Made by a program: the position numbers and the translations under genes
Shown: positions 53,858-64,000 of the stretch, one piece after another
How the letters are laid out: each line of letters starts with the position of its first letter
Position numbering within the stretch: position 1 is the first letter of the stretch
Source: Tethya wilhelma
Lineage: Eukaryota; Porifera; Demospongiae; Tethyida; Tethyidae
Assembly (NCBI GenBank): GCA_964030475.1
Contig: CAXIPT010000007.1
Coordinates: forward strand, 83,071-147,070
Length of the DNA stretch: 64,000 nucleotides
Reading direction: 5' to 3'
Notes under the pieces: generated by a model
What the model was told of the DNA's origin: nothing
Database searches by the model: none
Seen by the model: only the letters and a program-made list of their open reading frames with translations

Positions 53858-54500
53858 TATAGTATCAGATCAAAATGAATGCTCACGACAGAATACATAG
53901 AGAGAACACTGCATGTGCAAACAGACCTGTAGAGTTGAGCCATATGAGAGAGTGACAACTGAAGGGCTAACCATTAGAGTCAGAGAGAGATTAAACAAGC
54001 AAGAAAACTATCAGTGGTGTAAGGAGGCATTGATATTTCTCTACATTTCACTGTCTATAATACCAAGAGGGTTTCTTTCAGAAATTTCGCTAAGGGGCGG
54101 GGGGGGGGGATCAGTGTTAAAGAAAAATTAGGAGCGGCACAGTACGAAGTGACAACATAAAAACACATGCTCCCCCAAGAAATTTTGAGGCTCTCTGAGG
54201 TTGATTTTCATGCAATCTGGGTAGTTATTAAATCTATGCATATGCCCGTACGTGTACAAAGTGATGGTTGCATGCCATGGTTACTGGCTTGGTATGTCAA
54301 TATGCTATTATAGTAACTTCCCACTTTCATTTTCAGTCAGCATATTCAACGGGAGCAAATACTCACCCCCCCTCCCAAAAGAAACATTGACTGCTGCATG
54401 TGCAAATAAATCCATACAGCTCAGCCATAAAACCTGAACTACAATGAGAAGCTGGGACAATCATGGAGTGGTGTGTTGAGAGAGAGAGACAAGAGCTAAC

Positions 54501-55422
54501 CTCTCAGCGACGGTCCTGTTCTCCTCCTCGGGATGGTACCTGGCCACTAGGAGGGCCACCAGTAGCCGGGGGTCAGTGGGTGGGGCATCTAGGCCAGCCA
54601 GTGCCCTCAGGGTAGTCAGCCTGAGGACGGGGGAGGGGTTCAGGAGGGAGGAGGTGAGGAACTGGGTCACCTCCGAGTGGACACAGGGGAGGACAGAGAT
54701 GAACGCCTCGCCACACAGTTTCTGACAGTGTGTGTGTATGTGTGTGTGTATGTGTGTGTGTGTGAATACACTATACTTCAAGCACTGTATATATAGCTAG
54801 AAATTTTCTACAAGTTTAAATTCCACTAATTTGGTGGATCGCGAGTGATACAGGAAAACGTACCAATGAAAAATCTGGCACCATATTGCACTCTATGAGA
54901 TGGGGCCGCTCGATCCTTGAAAATAAAATTGCAAAAAGTTTTGCCATTGCCTTTCCTTCTATGAAAACATTACTCCTTGAAAATTGCTAGCTATCTGGTC
55001 TACAGTCAGTGTACCTTCATTTTCATTTCCTTAGTGGTGTCAGTTTCCATGGCAACAATCGATGACAGCAGTTGCAGAGTGTCCTCAGCTGGGAACTCTG
55101 AATCCTCCATCTGTGAATATAAAACGACATCACTATGATGTCATCATTAAAAAAGATCCTCTAAACATACCGTGTCATGTGACTTGGTATAATCATGGAT
55201 GGCTTTACAGAGCACAGTGACCGCCACCTCCTTGAGTGGATCATGTGAGCTGTCATGTGACATTAGGATGACCCGCAGCAGTGGTAGAGTGAGGGTATAG
55301 CTCATACTAGAGTGGGCGTGGTCATCCTGTATGAGTGGGAGGAGTTTCGGGAGGGCTGGGATGGTGTGCAGGGAGCCTGGTGAGGAGAGAGCTTTGAAGC
55401 TAGTCACAGCAAACAGCTGGGC

Positions 55423-55464
<42 letters not shown>

Positions 55465-55466
55465 GA

Positions 55467-55513
<47 letters not shown>

Positions 55514-56087
55514 ATGTCAGCTGACTCAGCACATATACATGTAAATCTGTGCTGCAGATGACCAAAGAAAAAGTACAGTCAATAATACAAGAATTATAGC
55601 AGGTAAATTTGGGTGATTGGCGAATTATTTTACAAATTGCCAAACAGTTTTATATCGAAACACACGAATATAAAACAATGCAGCAAGCAGAATTAAATCG
55701 TCACATTTAAAACTGCCCATCACACTAAAATGGGAATTCACCAATTTTTAAGCCCACCCAATTTACCCACTATACAGTATACAAGATAGATTCAAGCAAC
55801 ATATTGACAAGAAGTAGCACTATGCAAGATGGAAGCAACTCACCCAGAGACCACTCTGAGAAGACAGAGTGGGCCATGGTGGTCCAGAGAAGGCGGCAGT
55901 GGCTCCTGGCCAGGGGAGAGGGGAGGGAGGAGAGGACCGCCTTAGAGAGACGGGGGACGTGGGGAACTAGCAGATCCCCTTTGGTTGCCATGACAACATC
56001 CACCATGTCGGTCAACGTCCTGTCAAGTTTAAAGAGCTTCTCACGGACTTCCTCTTCGTAAGACAACTGAGTCTCAATGGCTTGCTA

Positions 56088-56163
<76 letters not shown>

Positions 56164-58598
56164 TTGGCAGTAGANCTAAGTGTATGGGAGCACATAATTA
56201 TATTATGAGTTACCTTCTGTTTCTGTGTTAGTTTGGCCTCCTTAAGAGTGGCTCTGATGTCCTTTCTCTCTGCCCCTCCATCTTGAGCTCTCTTCTTCCT
56301 CAGCATCTCCTGCCTCATCTCCATCTCCCACTTCTGGTCCTCATAGCTGTAGGCCTTGGACTCCCTCTTCACATTGGCCACCTCCACACTGCCAGAGAGA
56401 GACACCTCCAACCTACAGACACACACATACACACACAGACAGACAGACAGACAGACACACACAGACAGACAGAGAGACAGACAGACAGACAAGGAGAAAC
56501 ATTATGAAATTCAAACGGACCGATAAACCTAAAGCAACCCTTCCCATGCCTGCTCAGGCAAATACATGTATAAAATTTCAGAAAATTTCATAAGGTAATA
56601 CGACTATATACAGCAGGTAAATTTGGCAGGCTTAAAATTTGGTAAATTTACATTTTAGCATAATTTTGGCTATTTGGAAAATAATTCGCCAATTCACCAT
56701 ATACGATACGTCATAGTTTCATACATCATAGATATAATAATACGTTTATTTCTCTCACTCTTGTTTCATGGTGCTGTGCCACAGGTCTCCAGGGGGCGTG
56801 GCCAATATCCCCATCTGTTCCTTAGTGACCTCCATGACCTCTCTGTTGCCTAGCAACAGGCACATCTCATCAACGACCTTGGGCACCAGTAGATCTCCTC
56901 CGAAGGTGAGCAGTGTAGCCAGCGCTCTCTCACAGGCCTCTCTCTTGGCGGCCATCTTAGAACAGACCTCTTGCAATAGAACAGCTGCCTGGTTGGATAG
57001 GAAGGCTCGGGGGTCAAGGTTCGACTTCTTTAATAGCTCCACCCACGCACTTGGTTGTATAGAGACTGAGGAGAGAGATCACATGACATCACATGATCAC
57101 TGCTTACACTGGAAGGGGTTGTAAGCACATGATACGATGAGAGCCAACATACTGATGTAAGGATGATGTAATATGGTCAGAGCTCTAACGGCTATCTCTT
57201 CACACTGGGGGTGACTGGGTGACGCCAAGCTCATGGTTGCCAATAGCAACGGCCTGGGAGGGAACTCCCCCTGTACACATATAGGCATTACATCATAATG
57301 ATATCACAACATAATTATTAGCAGTCTCAAAAGATTAGAGTGTAGAATATGAGGGTTGTACAAAATGACACTATTATTTCCCTCCCATATGTCATGGGGG
57401 GGAGGGGATTTAGAGTCGGGGGTGCGCTACTTCCCTCCTATAGTACAGTGCATTAGATCCCGCCTAGATAACAATATGAGTGTGCATTTGCCGAGACCCT
57501 GACCTTGTCCTGGATGGTTGCCATGGTAGCTATCAGCTCCAGTGCCCAGTGGGGGTTCTTGGTGACAACACGAGAGAGACAGCCAGCAGCAGCCCGCTGG
57601 GTCTCCCAGGACGATGACATCATCGCCATGACAACAGCATTCAACCATTCCCTACAGTTAGAGAAGATAATTAGCTATTTAAACTTGATGAACTTGTGAT
57701 TTTGAACTGATCGTATTAAAATGGTGCAAGTCCTAACTTCACTCAGAGAACCTGCTTTGACCGAGGCAGTACCTTTCTTGGCTATCCTTTAAATGGCTGC
57801 CATCTTCTGCAGTCAACAGAGCCTCTGTCAGTTGGACCAACACAGATACAGCTGTGAGGAGAGAGAGAGAAAGAGTGACATTTGGTTCATGCAAATTGTT
57901 TCCATGGTAACACACATTGTTGTGTGGCAGTGGAGAGTAGTTTTGCTGATGTCAGCAGTTCCATGTGTGTCTCTACGAGGGTCCACACAGCCGAGGGAAT
58001 TGGCTCGGGGTAGGCGGTCCTCACGATCACATGACCAGCCACGAGGGCCTCCTCCAGAGACGTGGTAGAGGGAGAGGCAGTGGAGGAGACACTCCCCACC
58101 AGCTTGACGAGGGGAGGCTGGTAGAGCTCAGCCAAGGCCTTCCTCTCTCCTTGGCAGAGGGCCAGGATGGAATGGAGGTAGCCGATCTTGAGTTGGGAGG
58201 GGGTGCCTTTAGCTGACAGGGCATTCTACCAGTGGGTGTGGCATAGGATGTGGGCGTGGCAGTGAGGAATGTACATACATACACAGACACACATGTATAA
58301 ATATTGACAGGTGGTAGATCTCACCTTGAGGGGGTCAGTGATGGTCTTGGGGGGGTTGCTAGGGAGGAGCGGGCACCACACTCTGAGGACAGCAGCACCA
58401 GAGACAGCTGTACTAGTGTGAACTGAGAGGAGGGAGACAATTAACAGATAATATCTCTCACAGATACAGTAGATATGCAAACTTAGCAAAAGTTTATTTT
58501 TCATACAGTTTTAATAATGTGACAATTATTTAAGACAAATATGGCAAATGACATTTTAACAGACAAACATAAGGGTCATGGGAACGATCATAACGATG

Positions 58599-58670
<72 letters not shown>

Positions 58671-59350
58671 GCAGACCTTCTTGAGAGATGAACTGGATGA
58701 GTCCCTCACAGGCCTGGATGGCCAGCTGGTGCTGACTGGAGGAGGAGAGAGGACATCTGCTCAGAGACTCAACAGCTGCCAGGACACTGCTGCGATGCTC
58801 AGCAACTGTCAGCTTCCCACTGGGAGCACCTGCCAATGACATCATCACCAGTGTGTGTGTGTGCCATGACAACCAAACAAGAAACAGTAATCCCCACACA
58901 GGACTAGGCAGACTGGGATCAGAATTGGTGTTATAATCTTTCTGGAAAAATACCATAATTATAGCTCCAAATTATTGTTGCACAATATTTCGTGAATTTT
59001 GGGATTTGACTGTAAATGATGAAAATTTTCTCCAAAAAAATTTTAAAAAATCATATAGTGTCAATGTAATTTCAGAGATTGTGATTCACGAAAAAACAGT
59101 TCACAACAGCAAAGAAAGATTTTTCACGAACTTTTTGTGCTGCAAAAATTTGGAGCCATACAGTAGCTTATCAATGAAAATGTGATTCTAGCTCTTTGGT
59201 AGGTTTAAGTGACATACTCTTTAAAGTGGTGAACAGCTGCTGGAGCATCTGCTTCACTGGGTCCAAGTCACTGCATTGCAGGGCCAGGGATGAGATCAGA
59301 GCTAGGGAATGGCAGCGAGAGTCAGGCTGGTTGGAGCTGAGGTGGACTGG

Positions 59351-59389
<39 letters not shown>

Positions 59390-60672
59390 GGTGTGGGTGT
59401 GGGTGTGGGGGTGTGGGTGTGTGTGCATCAACCACAGCCCACAGCCGATGTAGTATACAACCTACCTACTGTGTTCTTCATCAGCTCGACGGCATACTGA
59501 CTACAGTCGATGGGGAGGGCTGACACCATGAGACCAACAGCTGCAGGGGAAGGAAGACAGCTGTCAAATAATGGCCACTATCAATGGCAGCTCTTAACAT
59601 GATAAATCAACCTTGCAAACCAGAGGAGGCTGCAAGTGCACAATTAGAGATCACTCAAAATATGATTGCTTAAAAACTGCTGAGTCAGTGATCTTTTCTG
59701 CCTGATCAGCATTTTTTCTCAGTGTACTGTGGGCATACCTCCATATACCGTATAGCGGGAAATTTTCGTGAGGGAAAAATTTCGTTCTTTTCGTTCCAGA
59801 CAGCATGAAAACGAAAATTTTGCCCACGAAAATCTGAAATTTTTAAAACGTGGCCGCGGGGTCATGGGTCCAGAACGAAAATAAGACCACGAAAACTTGT
59901 TTTCAAGGCCTGAAACGAAATTTTAACCGCATGAAAATTTCCCGCTATACGGTATGTTGCTGAGTCAGCAGAAAAAGATTGCTGATTCAACATTTTTATT
60001 CCCGTGATCTCTAATTGTGCGCTTGCAACCTCCTCTGCTTGCAAACAACACAGCTAGACTTGGAGAAGCTGCTCACCTTCCAAGAGTTCATCAGGATTTC
60101 TGAGAAGACACTTCAAAGTAGGAGATAATAAAATGGAGGAAAATTGTTTGTGAGTGACTCTTTTAAAGATGGCGGTGCTGCTCTTCAAGACAGCATGAGA
60201 TGGTTTGGTTCGACTGGAGAGGACAGTCTTGGAGTAGCTGACCAAGATGGCATTCTGTTGCTCCACTGTTAATGTTCCTCTGGAGGTCAGGAACTCTGAA
60301 AGGCTCCCTAGCAACACCAGAGAGGGAAGATGGGCCTCCCCTGAGATCAGAGAACTGAGGCACTCCTCTGCCAGGCCTTCCTTCAGCTGCCACAGCCTGT
60401 GCAGCTGCTTCCTAGCCACCCTCCAGAGAGAGCTGGTTGCCATGGTATCAGACACACCAGCCAGGAGAGAGGCCTGAGGGAAAGAGAGGAGGTAAAACAT
60501 GAACAGACAAAAATTGTAAAAATTGTGTCTACAACTGCTTCAATCCAAACAGACAATGGTTTGATAATGACTTACCTGACATTGTAAGAGAGAGAGAGAC
60601 ACTTGCTTTGAGTGAGAGAAGAAGACACAAGACCACTTCAGAGCTGTCAGTGAGGACTTGGCTAGAGAGACA
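54501..60672 (-). CDS. GCN1: GCN1, N-terminal part (first exons missing)
   Basis: Sixteen exons: 60576-60672, 60077-60473, 59466-59540, 59218-59301, 58677-58829, 58325-58422, 57916-58225, 57773-57851, 57504-57651, 57153-57270, 56759-57065, 56214-56412, 55844-56084, 55171-55421, 55015-55110 and 54501-54721. The best anchor is VKRESKAYSYEDQKWEMEMR followed by LKEAKLTQKQK, equal to the human MKRENKAYSFKEQ block. The last exon ends ...ENRTVAER, and the exon at 34366-34939 begins LWVSCGYGN; together they recreate the human string KLAERLWSMMGLD, so these are consecutive exons 19.5 kb apart in this scaffold. The first roughly 100 residues are not found upstream of 60672, where the contig ends at 60767. 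Confidence 0.9.
54787..54999. mobile_element. MITE, 'AGCTAGAAATTTT' family
   Basis: ATATATAGCTAGAAATTTTC and inverse GAAAATTGCTAGCTATCTGG, GCN1 intron. Confidence 0.6.
55424..55510. repeat. (GA)n before a GCN1 exon
   Basis: CT on the coding strand, ending in the acceptor CTCTCTAG of exon 55171-55421. Confidence 0.95.
55595..55777. mobile_element. MITE B copy
   Basis: TATAGCAGGTAAATTTGGGT and inverse ACCCAATTTACCCACTATAC, in a GCN1 intron. Confidence 0.7.
56086..56161. repeat. (GA)n before a GCN1 exon
   Basis: Coding-strand CT tract directly before exon 55844-56084. A single N follows at 56175. Confidence 0.95.
56608..56705. mobile_element. Partial MITE B copy
   Basis: Left end ATACAGCAGGTAAATTTGGC with repeated AAATTT words; no clear right end. 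Confidence 0.5.
58617..58668. repeat. (GA)n with adjoining (CA)n after a GCN1 donor
   Basis: Begins eight bases after the donor of exon 58677-58829 on the coding strand. Confidence 0.95.
58940..59163. mobile_element. MITE, 'AGCTCCAAATTATTG' family
   Basis: ATAGCTCCAAATTATTGTTG at the left and GCAAAAATTTGGAGCCATAC at the right, GCN1 intron. Confidence 0.6.
59612..60046. mobile_element. MITE interrupted by another MITE (59748-59952)
   Basis: Outer ends: GAGGAGGCTGCAAGTGCACA and, inverted, GAGGAGGTTGCAAGCGCACA, both followed by ATTAGAGATCA. The inner MITE A (59748-59952, CCGTATAGCGGGAAATTTTC, TA flanks) splits it. The outer element is the same family as 32383-32556. Confidence 0.75.
59748..59952. 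mobile_element. MITE A copy, nested
   Basis: CCGTATAGCGGGAAATTTTC...GAAAATTTCCCGCTATACGG with TA on both sides; core rich in AACGAAAATT words. Confidence 0.85.
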
Positions 60673-60707
60673 CTGCAAGAGGAGAGAAGAGTAAATGACG
60701 ACACTGT

Positions 60708-60755
<48 letters not shown>

Positions 60756-60767
60756 TCACGTTGGACN

Positions 60768-62130
60768 GCTCACAACTATCCTGTTTAAATTCAATACTGT
60801 ACAACTTGCACACACTGCCATTGAGTTAAGCAGGTCATCTTGTGTGTCTGCATCTCCTAAGGTAATAATTTATTATAAGGATCTCTCAACTGCACACAGC
60901 TATGTAATTCTTGTTCATTCTCTCCACAACATGTGCTTGAACCTCCGGAGGTCATCTGTGCAACTGCACATGCCATTAAAAGGGAAGGATTGTTAATGAT
61001 GTCATGACTCATTCTTATTAATGCTCTCTCTCTCTCTGACACACACAAATATTGTTGAATAATTAACAAATCTCCTCAGTTCATCCCAGCTAAGGTATGA
61101 ACTCTTAAGTTGTTCACGCACTGTCTTGTTTAACACTTAACAACTTGCACACACACTGATTTTGAGTTATGAAGATCATCTCGTGTATGTCAAGTTAACA
61201 AGTCATCTTGCAGTTTATCCCAATGCACAGTAAGAATTCTTTTTTTTTTTAAGTTGCTCACAACTATCCTGTTTAAATTTAATACTGTACAACTTGCACA
61301 CACTGCCATTGAGTTATGGAGGTCATCTTGTGTGTCTGTTTTAAGGTAATAAAACTATTTCTTTCAATTTCATACAGCTATAATCATTCTTGTTCTCTCT
61401 CTCGACAATATGTTACATGCATCTGAACATCTGGAGGTCATCTTCAATGGCACATGTCATTAAAAAGGGAAGGACTGTTAATGACATCATGATTAAATGC
61501 TCTCTCTACAACACACACACACTGTCAAGTTAATAAGTCATTTTGCTGTTTTTCCCAATGCATGGTAAGAAGTTTTTAAGTTGCTCACAACTATCCTGTT
61601 TAAATTTAATTCTGTACAACTTGCACACACTGCCATTGAGTTAACATTATAGAGGTCATCTTGTGCATCTGTCCCAAGGTAATAACTGTAAAGATCTCTC
61701 AGTTGCTCACAGCTATCATTTTTGTTCATTCTCTCCACAATATGTTTACTATGATATGTGCCTGAACCTCTGGAGGTCATCTTGTGCAGCACATACATGT
61801 GTCATTAAAAGGGAAGGATTTTCATCACTCACTCTTATAAGTTAATGTTCTCTCTACAACACACGCAATCTATTGAGTTAAAAAGTATTGTATTCCATTC
61901 ACCCTGGCTAATTAGGTAAGAATTCTTTGTAAGCTGCTCACACACTATCTTGTTCAGACACTCAACAATATGCACACATTGATTTTGGAGTTACAGAAAT
62001 TTACACATCTCATGTCATGAGGTAAGGATCTCTCAGTCATGAGTCAATGTACTAACACTACAATAATATGCATTATTCAGCTGTGGAAGTCGTGTGCCAG
62101 TAAGAGCTGTCCAAATAGGTAAAGATTGTC
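60768..62130. repeat. Degenerate tandem array, period about 325-355 bp
   Basis: Units start with variants of GCTCACAACTATCCTGTTTA at about 60768, 61112, 61254, 61578 and 61935. Each includes CAACTTGCACACACTG, GAGTTA, AGGTCATCTTGTG and often ATTAAAAGGGAAGGATTGTT. The second unit is truncated. No coding capacity; it occupies the place where the first GCN1 exons would be expected. Confidence 0.75.
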
Positions 62131-62393
62131 AATGACTTGTTTTATCACAGTGTTATAGTGTTCAAATATTCCACACTACATGCACACACTTGTGGGAGCA
62201 ATTTCAAGACCATGCTGAGGTATGGACACCACCAGTTGCACTCCCATTGTTCACTAGCTGTTTATATGTGCACACACTGTTTAAGATCTAGAGCCAGATA
62301 TGAAGCTGAGCCATCATTGGCACAAGTAGGAATGAACGTACTGGAAGAGCAATTTTGTGTATGAAAATATAATGGGTAAAATCAAACTAAGAA

Positions 62394-62405
62394 TGCGCAT
62401 GCGCA
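62394..62405. promoter_or_regulatory. NRF1 palindrome TGCGCATGCGCA
   Basis: Perfect NRF1 consensus, 66 bp upstream of the start codon at 62471. Confidence 0.6.
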
Positions 62406-62470
62406 AATTGTGAACTTTGAATTTCGGCGCATTAACCCGTTTTAATCTGCATTCTGTGAGCTGCATAAGA

Positions 62471-62635
62471 TGGCAGAGTCTGATGCTCTGGAAACAACTC
62501 GGGGAGAAAGGAAGTCTATGTCCATGAAGATGACGGTGTACGGAATCAGTAAGAAGTTCCCAGCTGTTAGGAACGTCAGTTGTGAACAGCTGCACAGATG
62601 GAGGCTGGATGAACGAAAGAAAGTAATCTGTTTGG
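62471..62635 (+). CDS. First exon of a probable rhodanese-domain sulfurtransferase
   Basis: MAESDALETTRGERKSMSMK, then ISKKFPAVRNVSCEQLHRWR and LDERKKVICL up to a good donor at 62636. The pattern 'V-S-x-E-Q-L-x-x-W-x-x-D-E-x-K-x-V-x-x-L' is how many rhodanese domains begin, ahead of the LDVR strand. The rest of the domain, including the catalytic Cys loop, is not found before 64000, so the assignment is tentative. Confidence 0.4.
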
Positions 62636-63221
62636 TAAGTATAATATAATAATAAAATTAATNGATGGAATGGCTGTTAGAGTGATAAGGAATTTTTCCC
62701 TTGGGCAAAATGATAGACTCAATATATATAGAAACTTGCCAAAACTGAGACCGTGCCTTGTTCCAATACTTTTTACCGCACTGCCCATTCCTACACTACT
62801 TATTTTTTTGAAATTTTTACTATAGGTATAGTAATAATGGGTCAAATGTCGCATAGACACAATACAAAATGTTTATAACTTAATGTATCTTCCCTCACAT
62901 GACCAATCTCATAGCTCAACTACAGTGCTCATGCATAATGATAAACAAGAATTTTAAAGTGTAAAATTTTAATATTATTTTTCGCGTTTAAAATTTTTGA
63001 TTATAAAGTGCTTTCTTGTGTACAGTAGAAACCTAATACGTATATAGTAGGAATGGGCTGCCTGTCCCCATAGACACAATACAAAATGTTTATCACCATA
63101 AAAGTTGCTCAGAGCCTCTTACTCACATGATATATATTATACCAACTGCATGCAAGGCCTAAAACTCACAAAAGCTTTCTTCAGCACTTGTAGAGAGCTC
63201 TAGTGGGAAGCCACCATAGTG

Positions 63222-63264
<43 letters not shown>

Positions 63265-64000
63265 CACACATTAAAGTTGCAGCTCCTCAAGTGGTCAGCA
63301 TGAGGGCTGCAAGGGGGAATGCCACTTGAATATAGCTACAACTAATTTGTTGGAAGTTTACACTGTGACTTTTTCCAAAGAAATCAAATGTTACTAAGTA
63401 AAAAATACACTACAATACTCTCTCTACTGTGTAGTACTCTTACCACTAGTACGTAACTCCATTACTGCTGCCTAGTAACTTCTAACACACACACACACAC
63501 ACACACANCAAAAACGCAAAAATTTTCCCCCACGAAAAATTACCACTACATGGTATAATTATTATTACACCTAGGCAGAATAATTATTGACAATAAAAAT
63601 GCTGTAGTGAGTGCATAGAGAGTCATTTAGGAATTGTTATGTATACTAGGACACCTGTTGTTCACATGGCTTTCCTCCTGATCCTTTGCATTGTCAGCAG
63701 TGGCATGGCCAGGGGAGAGCCTCAAGCATCCCTTTGCTGTTGACCAGAAGCACAAAACCATTTTTGTTAATCAAGCCTTTACTAACAGCAGTCTCTGTTA
63801 TTACTTGACATGCAATGTTTGTAATTGTCAGAGCTATATATAGCTTCCAACAATAGAGCGTTTTCATGTACAAGTAGTGGTGTACAGATGAACATGTAAA
63901 TTAGCAAATGAATATGCAAATTAGCACTCGTGATAGGGAGAAATGTATGGGAGAATTCTGTTCTGCAACTGAGCGTTTACAGCTTCATTCTGTTTTTCAC
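62636..64000. other. Intron or intergenic sequence, no exon recognised
   Basis: CA repeats at 63223-63261 and 63485-63507, single Ns at 62663 and 63508, otherwise AT-rich. Nothing further supported. Confidence 0.6.

Overview
This is a eukaryotic, intron-rich and gene-dense window, read as a draft assembly of an early-branching animal, most likely a sponge. The animal signature is clear: NLK, STYXL1, 4E-T and p70 S6 kinase are all present, with short introns. The sponge call is inference, from the compact layout, the abundant palindromic mini-elements and an intronless kinase/coiled-coil/Kelch family. Families were recognised from conserved motifs only; no database search was possible.

Layout. 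1-1.9 kb (+): C-terminal part of a VPS9-domain Rab GEF. 2.2-2.6 kb (-): unknown 76-residue protein. 2.9-3.3 kb (+): LLPH. 4.1-10.5 kb (-): EIF4ENIF1 (4E-T). 11.1-15.0 kb (+): NLK. 15.7-17.3 kb (-): STYXL1 pseudophosphatase. 17.4-18.7 kb (+): mitochondrial malate dehydrogenase lacking its centre. 19.1-20.2 kb (-): UBE2L3, repeated exactly at 20.5-21.4 kb across a contig join. 21.8-27.4 kb (+): p70 S6 kinase with several frame breaks. 28.0-34.9 and 54.5-60.7 kb (-): two halves of GCN1. 62.5 kb (+): first exon of a probable rhodanese protein. Genes alternate strand without exception along this main series, so neighbours form divergent pairs (151-611 bp apart, likely shared promoters) and tight convergent pairs.

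The 35-54 kb interval lies formally inside one GCN1 intron but is built of several contigs joined by single Ns. It holds an intronless kinase/coiled-coil/Kelch gene and at least four partial or broken relatives, a spectrin-repeat gene fragment, two inverted copies of the 5' end of SAMM50, and an unrecognised long ORF. Several pieces look like alternative haplotypes placed side by side, so gene order there should not be trusted.

Mobile DNA is mostly small palindromic elements. One superfamily has ends like CCGTATAGC with TA target duplications. Others include a 285-bp element with a filled/empty site pair in the window, a 39-bp perfect hairpin, nested MITEs and a 630-bp foldback element. CT and TG microsatellites very often abut splice sites in transcript orientation.

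Functionally, several genes touch translation control (4E-T, S6K, GCN1, LLPH), signalling (NLK, STYXL1) and mitochondria (MDH2, SAMM50). This looks like ordinary housekeeping clustering, not a pathway operon.
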